Positions 26,288-34,700 of a stretch of 64,000 bases of DNA are shown piece after piece (positions within the stretch are counted from its first letter, which is position 1; every line of letters starts with the position of its first letter). Under the pieces are notes generated by a model. That model saw only the letters and a list, made by a program, of their open reading frames with translations. It was not told the origin of the DNA and did no database searches. The stretch spans positions 32,991 to 96,990 of the forward strand of contig CANOCV010000003.1 of NCBI GenBank assembly GCA_947564465.1, written 5' to 3'. The stretch is from an uncultured Roseburia sp. (GTDB lineage Bacteria > Bacillota > Clostridia > Lachnospirales > Lachnospiraceae). The position numbers and the translations under genes are program-made.

Positions 26288-27757
26288 ATGAATGAAATAG
26301 TTAAAAAAGATTTTTTTGTGAAGAAAAGTAAAAGGAGCCGTATTGCGGCATGGTTTGGCGTATTCTTAATGTTTATGCTAATCTGCTCGATTGTATCAAG
26401 GGGAATCTATGCGATGCAGATACCGCGGGTCGTAACGGGGTATGCAACAGTGAAAAGTATTGAGCATAAGATTGAGGGCGACGGAATGATTGCAGAGGGC
26501 AGCGAGCATCCGGTGAATATAAGAGAGGGGATTCTCGTCAGCGAAGTCTGTGTAAAAGAAGGAGAAAAAATAGACGAGGGAACTCTGCTCCTTCGTCTGG
26601 ATTTAGACTCCTTAAAGGAAAAATATGAGGAGGCGGGTCAACGTGTCGAGGAGGAGAGAACGCGTCTGAATGATTTGCAAAGCAACAAAAGCGCAACACA
26701 GGACGCGGCAAATAAGGAGAAAAACCGTGCGCAAACGGATTTGTTGCGCATTACAGGAGAACAGAATGACCTCGTTGCGTCCGCGCAGGGCAAGTTTGAT
26801 GCGGCGGCGGCAGAGGAAGCAAATTATCCGGATTTTGATACGTATTTTGAAGAGAAAAAAAGCTCGGACGCGGAGTATAAGAGCATGAAGGAGTCCGGGG
26901 GAAAGGAGCTTAAGGCGTATGAAAACAAGCTGCGGGAGAGCGCTAAGGAGGAATGGGAGAACAAGAAGAATGAGTTGAGGGCCGCAAAAGAAGAGGCGGA
27001 GGCGGCGCTTCTTGAGGCAAAGAAAAACAGTGACAGTGCGATTGAAAACGCAAGGCGGAATGCGGAGGATGCGGGGAAGATTTCCCAGGATAATGCGGGA
27101 ATCCTTGCACAGCAGAATGTTGTTGCAGATTGTGAAGAGGAGGCGGCAGAGCTTAAGGCGCTTCTTGATGCAAACGGAGAGATTGTAAGCAAAATAGCGG
27201 GAAGTATAGCGAAGGTGAATATTTATGCGGGAGACACAACAGTAGACGGAGCGGCGTTTTTGGTCGCCGGGGGAGAAGAGGGCTGGACATTTAGCGCACG
27301 CATTATGCAGGATCAGAAAAAATATGTAAGCAGCGGGGATGCCATGGAAGTTAATTTTGCAGATCTTGGCATTCGTCTGTATGATGTGGAAATCGTTTCG
27401 GTACAAAAGGATGAGGAGGGGATGTATGAGATTCGTGCAAAGCTTGAGGAGCCGGGATTATCCCTGGGGGATACGGGCACGTTTTCCATTGTAAAAAGTG
27501 GCGAAGAGTATCCCTGCTGTGTGCCGCTCTCTGCGCTTTATGCGGGGGATAGTACGACATATGTGCTCATTGTGCAGGAAGAAAATACGATTTTGGGGAC
27601 GGAGCTTCGAGCCGTAAAAAGAGAAGTGACGGTCGTAGATAAAAATGATACCTATGCGGCATTGGACGGCGCGCCGCTTACGAAGGACGAGCCGATTATA
27701 ACATCAAGCGACCGTGCCGTGGCGGCGGATGCAAGAGTGCGTCCGGAGGAGCCATGA
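26288..27757 (+). CDS. HlyD/membrane-fusion-type adaptor protein
   Basis: 489 residues: cytoplasmic basic N-terminus, one span (about 18-38), a lipoyl-like barrel half (GDGMIAEGSEHPVNIREGILVSEV, then VKEGEKIDEGTLLLRLD), a long charged coiled coil (about 115-290, Glu/Ala/Lys rich), the second barrel half and a C-terminal beta domain. This is the plan of MacA/HlyD adaptors used by exporters, here 5 nt after import-type permeases. The region 26600-27150 has strong purine bias from the coiled coil. Confidence 0.85.
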   Translation: MNEIVKKDFFVKKSKRSRIAAWFGVFLMFMLICSIVSRGIYAMQIPRVVTGYATVKSIEHKIEGDGMIAEGSEHPVNIREGILVSEVCVKEGEKIDEGTLLLRLDLDSLKEKYEEAGQRVEEERTRLNDLQSNKSATQDAANKEKNRAQTDLLRITGEQNDLVASAQGKFDAAAAEEANYPDFDTYFEEKKSSDAEYKSMKESGGKELKAYENKLRESAKEEWENKKNELRAAKEEAEAALLEAKKNSDSAIENARRNAEDAGKISQDNAGILAQQNVVADCEEEAAELKALLDANGEIVSKIAGSIAKVNIYAGDTTVDGAAFLVAGGEEGWTFSARIMQDQKKYVSSGDAMEVNFADLGIRLYDVEIVSVQKDEEGMYEIRAKLEEPGLSLGDTGTFSIVKSGEEYPCCVPLSALYAGDSTTYVLIVQEENTILGTELRAVKREVTVVDKNDTYAALDGAPLTKDEPIITSSDRAVAADARVRPEEP

Positions 27758-28335
27758 CGCGCCGCAGAAAAGCCGTTCTCTTGGCGTTTATATTTCTTTT
27801 TCTTGCAGCGTTTTTTTTAATTTTGTGTACGGTAAGGAAAACGGAGGGAACGGACGTTTATGAGCTTTCCGACGGATATATATACAGTTCTGAGATGTCG
27901 GATACTTTAAAGAAAATGAAGGAAGAGCAGACGAATGTTGCTTTCTGGCAGGAAAGAAAGGATGCCCTGGTTTTTAATCCTGAGTTTAACCGCAGCATCA
28001 GTACGACGGTACTTGGGATTGCCGGAGATACGTCGGTGCTGTTTCCCGATCAAAATGTGTTAAGCTTTGGAGAAGATAACTGCTGTCTCCTCGGCGCCAA
28101 TGCAGCGGTACGGCTTTTTGGCAGTACACAGGTAAACGGAAAAAGGGTTGAGATAAACGGCAGAAGCTATGCGGTCGCGGGAATCATATATGATAAAGAG
28201 GACGTGGTTATATATGAATTGTCCGTAAAGGATTCGGAGAGTTTGGATCACGCGGGATACCGTTACCGGGACAAAAAGGAGAGAAACAGGAAAAGGCATG
28301 CGCTGGAGAGCGGCTTTGGAATAGTAGCGGATTAA
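27754..28335 (+). CDS. Small membrane-anchored protein resembling the MacB periplasmic core domain
   Basis: 193 residues; overlaps the adaptor gene by 4 bp. One N-terminal span (about 7-26) and a soluble domain with NRSISTTVLGIAGDTSVLF, a CCLLGANAAVRLFG segment and the strand pair VNGKRVEINGRSYAVAGIIYD, the pattern of the MacB_PCD/FtsX-type extracytoplasmic domain. A normal MacB/FtsX permease would have three more spans after this; they are absent, and the protein ends in a basic tail. It may be a stand-alone partner of the adaptor. Family call is moderate. Confidence 0.6.
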   Translation: MTRRRKAVLLAFIFLFLAAFFLILCTVRKTEGTDVYELSDGYIYSSEMSDTLKKMKEEQTNVAFWQERKDALVFNPEFNRSISTTVLGIAGDTSVLFPDQNVLSFGEDNCCLLGANAAVRLFGSTQVNGKRVEINGRSYAVAGIIYDKEDVVIYELSVKDSESLDHAGYRYRDKKERNRKRHALESGFGIVAD

Positions 28336-28457
28336 CGAAAGACAACCGTTTGCGACACTTGAATTTATCCCTCAAATATAGTAAAGTGATGATAGAAAAA
28401 CATTCCGGGAGACATTTGTCTGCGGGATGAAAAGCAGTCAAGGAAAGAGGGATAAAG

Positions 28458-29645
28458 ATGGTTTCAGAAAAAATCAGGCAGGCGCTTGCGGGAAGCTCTG
28501 CAATCCGCGCTATGTTCCGGGAGGGGAAGGAACTTGCGGCAAAGGTGGGAGCGGAGAATGTGTATGATTTCAGTCTTGGCAATCCGGCGACGCCCGCGCC
28601 GTCCGCGCTGAACCAGGCAATTAAGGATATATTGGATGAGACAAACCCGTTGGTTGTGCATGGATACATGGATAATTCAGGCTATGAGGATGTGCGCCAG
28701 GCGGTGGCGGATCATTTGAACCGCCGTTTTCATACAAGCTTTGATTATCATAATGTGATTATGACCGTGGGTGCGGCGGGCGGACTAAATATTATCTTTA
28801 AAACGATATTAGATCCGGGCAGCGAGGTGGTTGCTTTTGCCCCATATTTTGGAGAATACAAAAGCTATGCGGCCAATTTCGATGCAAGGCTTGTGGAGGC
28901 TGCCCCGGATTTTGAGAGCTTTCAGCCGGATATAGATGATTTTAGAGAGAAGCTCTCCCCGGCTACGCGGGCGGTGATTATAAATACGCCGAATAATCCG
29001 ACCGGCGTAGTTTATACGGATGAGACGATGAAGCGGATTTCGTCGGTTCTTTTGGAAAAGGAAAAAGAATATGGCACGGATATTTACCTGATTTCGGATG
29101 AGCCGTACAGGGAGCTTGTCTATGACGGAATCGAGGAGGATTTCCTGACAAAATATTACCACAATACAATTGTGGGATACTCTTTTAGCAAATCGCTGTC
29201 TCTGCCCGGAGAGCGTATCGGCTATGTGATAGTGCCGGATGAGGCGAGTGACAGTGAGCTTTTGATTGACGGGATGAATGTATCAAATCGGACGCTGGGC
29301 TTTGTCAATGCGCCGTCTCTGATGCAGAAGGCAGTCGCAAGATGCTTAGAGGAGAAGACGAATATCGCCTTTTATGACGCGAACCGAAAGCTGCTCTATG
29401 ACAATTTAACAAAATTCGGATTTACGTGTATCAGGCCGCAGGGTGCATTTTATCTTTGGATGAAGTCGCCGCTTGAAGATGAGGAGGAATTTGTGCGTCT
29501 GGCCAAGGAATACAATCTTATCCTGGTAAAGGGCAGTGCGTTTGCATGTCCGGGTTATGTGAGGATTGCCTATTGCGTATCACCGGATATGATAACGCGC
29601 TCCCTGCCGTCGTTTGAAAAGTTGGCGGCAGAATGCGGACTTTAG
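28458..29645 (+). CDS. PLP-dependent aminotransferase (class I/II)
   Basis: 395 residues, fold-type I aminotransferase. Seen: NTPNNPTGVVYT, the Asp-containing LISDEPYRELVYDG and the PLP lysine in SFSKSLSLPGERIGY. Substrate likely an amino acid such as aspartate or aromatic; not determined. Start at ATG 28458 with AAAGAGG upstream. Followed after 37 nt by hisC-like gene, both possibly one transcript. The 122-bp gap before it shows no clear terminator. Confidence 0.9.
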   Translation: MVSEKIRQALAGSSAIRAMFREGKELAAKVGAENVYDFSLGNPATPAPSALNQAIKDILDETNPLVVHGYMDNSGYEDVRQAVADHLNRRFHTSFDYHNVIMTVGAAGGLNIIFKTILDPGSEVVAFAPYFGEYKSYAANFDARLVEAAPDFESFQPDIDDFREKLSPATRAVIINTPNNPTGVVYTDETMKRISSVLLEKEKEYGTDIYLISDEPYRELVYDGIEEDFLTKYYHNTIVGYSFSKSLSLPGERIGYVIVPDEASDSELLIDGMNVSNRTLGFVNAPSLMQKAVARCLEEKTNIAFYDANRKLLYDNLTKFGFTCIRPQGAFYLWMKSPLEDEEEFVRLAKEYNLILVKGSAFACPGYVRIAYCVSPDMITRSLPSFEKLAAECGL

Positions 29646-29682
29646 GCGAAGAGATTCTACTCTACAAATAAGGAGGAAAAGT

Positions 29683-30747
29683 ATGGGAAACTGGGAAGAG
29701 AATGTAAGAAAGGTCGTTCCGTATGTGCCGGGGGAGCAGCCAAACAAGCCGGGAATGATAAAATTAAATACAAACGAGAATCCGTATCCGCCTTCCCCTG
29801 CGGTTATGAAGGCGCTTGGGGAGATTAGGGCGGACGGGCTGCGCAGATATCCGGATCCGTCGTCAAAGATTCTTATTGATGCGATTGCCGAAAGCTACGG
29901 CATTGATCCCAATCAGGTATTTGTGGGGGTAGGTTCCGATGATGTGCTGGCAATGACGTTTATGACGTTTTTTAATTCCAACAGGCCGGTGCTGTTTCCG
30001 GATATTACTTATTCTTTTTATGATGTGTGGGCGGATTTGTTAAGGATTCCTTATGAGATTCAGGCATTGGACGAACAGTTTTGCATCTGCAAGGAGGACT
30101 ATAAGAAAAAGAACGGCGGTGTGATATTTCCGAATCCGAATGCGCCGACAGGCGTGCTTTTGGAGCTTGGCGATATTGAAGAGATTATTCAGGCAAATCG
30201 GGATGTTGTTGTGGTCATAGATGAGGCGTATATTGATTTCGGAGGCGAATCGGCGCTTCCGCTGATAGAAAAGTATGATAACCTGCTTGTGGTCCAGACT
30301 TTTTCAAAATCACGTGCCCTAGCGGGCATGCGAATCGGATGCGCATTTGGTCAGCCGATGCTGATAAAATATTTAAATGACGTAAAATATTCCTTTAACT
30401 CCTATACAATGGACGAGACAGCGCTTGCGATCGGTGCGGCGGCAGTCCGTGATAAGGCGTATTATAAGGAGACAGTGAAAAAGATTGTCGCCACGAGGGA
30501 GTGGGTGAAGAAGGAATTGAGGGAGATGGGATTTGTTTTTGAGGATTCAATGAGTAATTTTATTTTTGCAGCGCATACCTCGGTTCGCGCACAGTATATT
30601 TTGGAGGAACTTAGAAAAAATAATATATATGTACGTCATTTTCATAAGCCAATTAGAATCAGTAATTATCTGCGAATCACCATTGGCACAGATGATGAAA
30701 TGAAAAAATTTCTTAAAACTTTAAAAAACATCTTGGAAAAACGCTAA
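29683..30747 (+). CDS. hisC: Histidinol-phosphate aminotransferase-like
   Basis: Start at ATG 29683 directly behind AAGGAGG; the longer frame to 29614 overlaps the previous gene and lacks a site. The 354 residues have NENPYPPSPAV, DEAYIDFGG and the PLP Lys segment FSKSRALAGMRIG typical for HisC. It catalyses transamination in histidine synthesis, but no other his gene is nearby, so an aromatic or imidazole-type aminotransferase role is possible. Confidence 0.88.
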   Translation: MGNWEENVRKVVPYVPGEQPNKPGMIKLNTNENPYPPSPAVMKALGEIRADGLRRYPDPSSKILIDAIAESYGIDPNQVFVGVGSDDVLAMTFMTFFNSNRPVLFPDITYSFYDVWADLLRIPYEIQALDEQFCICKEDYKKKNGGVIFPNPNAPTGVLLELGDIEEIIQANRDVVVVIDEAYIDFGGESALPLIEKYDNLLVVQTFSKSRALAGMRIGCAFGQPMLIKYLNDVKYSFNSYTMDETALAIGAAAVRDKAYYKETVKKIVATREWVKKELREMGFVFEDSMSNFIFAAHTSVRAQYILEELRKNNIYVRHFHKPIRISNYLRITIGTDDEMKKFLKTLKNILEKR

Positions 30748-30843
30748 ATTATGTTATTATTTAGCAATGAGTAAATTGTTGCTGTAAGCGGCCGTTAGGA
30801 CGTGAATAGTAACGGTAATATGATGTTGAGAAAGGAATTTTAT

Positions 30844-31308
30844 ATGCTGCAGAAATATTTGATTATTTTTCTGATTTCCATGGTGCCGATTATTGAGCTT
30901 AGGGGAGCCATTCCGTTTTCACAGGGCTTTGGGCTTCCGATCGTTCCGTCTTACATTATCTGTATTATCGGAAATATGCTTCCGGTGCCGATTATCTATT
31001 TGTTTGCAAGGAAGGTCTTAGAGTGGGGCGCGGATAAGCCGGTGATAGGCAAATTCTTTTCCTGGTGCCTTGAGAAGGGAGAAAAGGGAGGCAGGAAGCT
31101 TAAGGAGAAGGCCGGAAGAGGGCTGTTTCTGGCGCTGCTCCTGTTCGTAGGGATTCCGGTACCGGGAACAGGCGCATGGACGGGTACCTTGGCGGCAAGT
31201 ATTTTAGATATGGATTTTAAATCCAGTATTGCGGCGGTAATGCTGGGCGTTCTGCTTGCCGGAGTCATTATGATGGTGTTGAGCCTATTGGGATTTTCGC
31301 TGGTATAA
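30844..31308 (+). CDS. Small multidrug-export-type membrane protein (COG2426)
   Basis: Start at ATG 30844 (AAAGGAA 8 nt up); earlier in-frame starts lack a site. The 154 residues have about four spans, with the conserved PIIELRGAIPFSQGFGLP near the N-terminus and FVGIPVPGTGAWTGTLAA in the middle, both typical of this family. Despite the family name no transport function is established. Confidence 0.85.
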   Translation: MLQKYLIIFLISMVPIIELRGAIPFSQGFGLPIVPSYIICIIGNMLPVPIIYLFARKVLEWGADKPVIGKFFSWCLEKGEKGGRKLKEKAGRGLFLALLLFVGIPVPGTGAWTGTLAASILDMDFKSSIAAVMLGVLLAGVIMMVLSLLGFSLV

Positions 31309-31360
31309 CGGAATATTTTTTCGAATACAAACAGAATAATTATAGGAATGTGACGGCTGG

Positions 31361-31421
31361 AAAGCGGGTCAATATGTTTTTAAGCAGACAATTTCTGCGA
31401 TGAAATATATTGGGCCGCTTT
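31361..31421. other. Two-level hairpin in the 450-bp gap before GH16 copy 2
   Basis: Outer arms AAAGCGG..AATAT and ATATT..CCGCTTT enclose an inner hairpin GCAGA-caatt-TCTGC. It starts about 50 nt after the stop of the previous gene and has no clear T-run, so it could be a terminator or a structured leader element. The rest of the gap is AT-rich and contains the promoter listed next. Confidence 0.45.
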
Positions 31422-31526
31422 TCGGCGTTCGTCTTTCTGTGCGCTTACATGGATACAAAAATGTAACGGGTCAGATTATTTTTTACGAATAAAGCGATAA
31501 AAATGGTAAAAATGCATAAAAAATAC

Positions 31527-31555
31527 TTGTGAAAAAATGGAAAAAGAGATAATAT
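31527..31555 (+). promoter_or_regulatory. Promoter of the second GH16 gene
   Basis: TTGTGA, 17 bp, TAATAT, giving a leader of about 195 nt before the start at 31759. No similarity to the leader of GH16 copy 1 was seen. Confidence 0.6.
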
Positions 31556-31758
31556 TAATATTAGATACATCAATATGAGGGGAATCAAAAGAAAATTTTA
31601 ACAATTCATTCTATTTTTTGGGGGTATCTATATTTTTGTAAAGCAATACGAGACGGAAAGGAGGGGCTTGTTTTAACGACAGTTTTTTAGAAGATTGTAT
31701 CACGAGTGTGAAGTGATGCAATTTCATGGGAGAATGAAATATTAGGAGGGGTAATAAA

Positions 31759-34700
31759 ATGCAAAGAAAACAAAGATTTCGTAAAAAAGTGATAGCATGG
31801 CTGGCTGCGCTTACGTTGGCAGTGCAGCCGGCGGCCGGTGCAATGATTCCGGCGGTTACAGTGAAAGCGGCGGATCGTGTTCCGATTACATCAATTACGC
31901 GGTTTGATGCGGGGGACACTGTTAAGAAGGATGCCGAGACAGGGAAGTACTCGTTTGCTATGCCGAAGATAAACAGCGAAGCGCTTACTACCGATAATTT
32001 TGCAACATATGAGGATTCTTATGAGATTCAGCTTCTAAAGGACGGAACGTGGGTTAATATTAATGAGGTTTTGGGAGAAAACCTACGCAGTGAGGATGCG
32101 CTTACGGCGGCAGAGGGCAATGCTTATTGTATAAGTTTCTGGGACGATGGCAAGTTTAGCGGCTGGGGTCTTAGCATTAAGCTGGATGAGAGTATGGGAA
32201 AAATCAATACCATACGTTTTCAGTCGCTTGACTATGAGAAGGTATATCTGGATTATAAATTAGTCGAGGTTGGCGCAATTGAAACCCTGCATTTTGAGGA
32301 CGCCAGCGGTAAGGATACGGTTACCGTTGGGGCAGGAACGACAATCGCACTTAATTTTGATTACCTTCGTATCAATGAAGGTGAAATCGGCGGGGGCCAG
32401 TACGGACAGGGTAATTTTGAGTGGAAAGCCGTTGTCGGCGGAAACGAAAAAGAGATGGCAGAAGTATTTGGCATATATGATAAAGATTGGGGCTGGGATT
32501 ATAATCCGGAAACTAATCATCCGGCGAACGGCGGTTATTGGTTCCCTGTGAAAGAGTCGGTGACAATTCGTGCAAAATATATAGAGGACCCGAGTATTTT
32601 TGCGGATTATACAATTATCGTACAGACAGGGACAAAGGGACCGGAGTACGATTCGTCCATGGCAGGCGACAGCAAAAATGTTGCAGATCCGGGTACCAAT
32701 AAGTCCGGATATAAACTGGTGTGGCAGGACGAGTTTAACGGAAACTATGGCAGCGCCAATGTGGACGCAGCCACCGGTTTGAATCTTGACAATTGGTCCT
32801 ATCAGCTCGGAGACGGTACGGTTGCAGCCAACAACACGGGTTGGGGAAACGCAGAGAGACAGAGCTATTCCAATAGAGCAGAGAATATTGAAGTAAAGGA
32901 CGGATTGTTGCGCATTACGGCAAAGTATGAAAAAGACGGATATACTGCACAGCCGGGTAAGGAGAATAAGTCTTACTACTCCTCTGCACGTATTGTGACA
33001 AAGGGAGATGATGCAGAGAATCCGTTATTTACCACGACATACGGATATGTGGAGGCTCGTATGGCGCTTCCTGAGACCGTAGGCGCATGGCCGGCATTCT
33101 GGATGCTGCCGCAGTCCACAGAGCTCTATGGCGCATGGCCGGTATCCGGTGAGATTGACATTATGGAAACTTGTGGATTCCGGGGAGATGAAGCCTGTGC
33201 TACACTTCACTGGGGTTCGCCGGATCATGTGTATCTGGGAAGCGGATACGAGCAATTAACCTCGAATATGAGATATTTCCATACATATGCGGTAGACTGG
33301 GAGCCTGGAAAAATTACTTTCATTTATGACGGAACACCGATTTATACACAGACAAACTGGGAGAGTAAGATACCGGGCACGTCCTCTTCTCTTGCATTTG
33401 ACGCGCCGTTTGATCAGCCGTACTATATTCTGCTGAATCTCGCAGTGGACAGCGGTCTGTTTGGAGGCAGCGAAAATACAGCGACATTCCAGGATGATAT
33501 CAATATGTATGTGGATTATGTCCGCGTGTACCATAAGAACGAAGGATATAATGTCGAAGATCTCAGCCGTGCAATGCAAAACAGTAAGACGGATTGGGCG
33601 AGCAAAACGGGAAATCAGATTGCGGAGCTGCAAGCAGCTAATCTTGCAACCGCAGAAGGCGGCGACATGAATGCCATGGAGACAGACAGTACCATGGAAA
33701 AGAGCAAATGGTATCTTGCATATACTGCAGGCGGGGCTGCATCCATTGATTCCGTTACTCAAGACGGAACGGATTGGGCGAAGATTCAGGTAACGAGTGA
33801 GGGAACCGAGAATTATGCAACGCAGCTGATCGGTCATTATGATGCCAAGGCCGGATATTTGTATAAGATTTCTTTTGATGCATATGCGGAAGGAGAAATG
33901 GTAGGTAAGACGGCAAGCTGTGACTCGAAAGAATGGAAGGGCTGGGGAACATACGGCGTCACCTCCTTTGAGCTGGAGAGCACGCCGACAAGCTACTCTT
34001 TTTTGATTGATCAGCAGGCGGATTTCAATGATTGCCGTATCGAGGTGAATTTAGGCAAGATCGGAACGGGAACCGCTTATATCAGCAATGTAAAAGTGGA
34101 GATTGTAGATCCGGAAACGATCGGCGAGGACAGCGTACGCAGCAGCAAAGCGCTTGCAAACGGCGAAGTTCTCTATAATGGAACATTTGATCAGGGTAAA
34201 AACAGGAAAGGCTTCTGGACGGCAGCAGAGGGGACGAATTTTACGGTTCCGCCTTACACAGAGGCAAGTCTGGATAACGATCTTGCAATCAAAGATATTG
34301 CGGCGGGGATTACCAAACATTATGCACACCGCGCAGTGGTAAAAGCGGAGGAAGGAACGAGTCCGGCGATTTATCAGAGTGGATTTTCTCTGCCGGCAGG
34401 TGAATATACACTGACCTTCGATCTGTACAGTCAAGCTGCGACAACGGTAAATGCGGCGCTCCACGCAGCTGGCGAGACAGGCGAATTGGGAAGCCTGTTA
34501 TTGGATTCCAAAACGTCAAATTATAGAGACTTAAACGAGATAAAGCAATATGCATGGACATTTACAACCAAACGCGATTTGAAGAATGCGGCAATTGTTC
34601 TGTCCTTTGGTGACGGTGCGGATGTACAGATTGACAATGTCAGTCTGCTGCCGAAAGAGAAAGCCGCAGATAAAACAGATAATTTTACAACTTCAATTGA

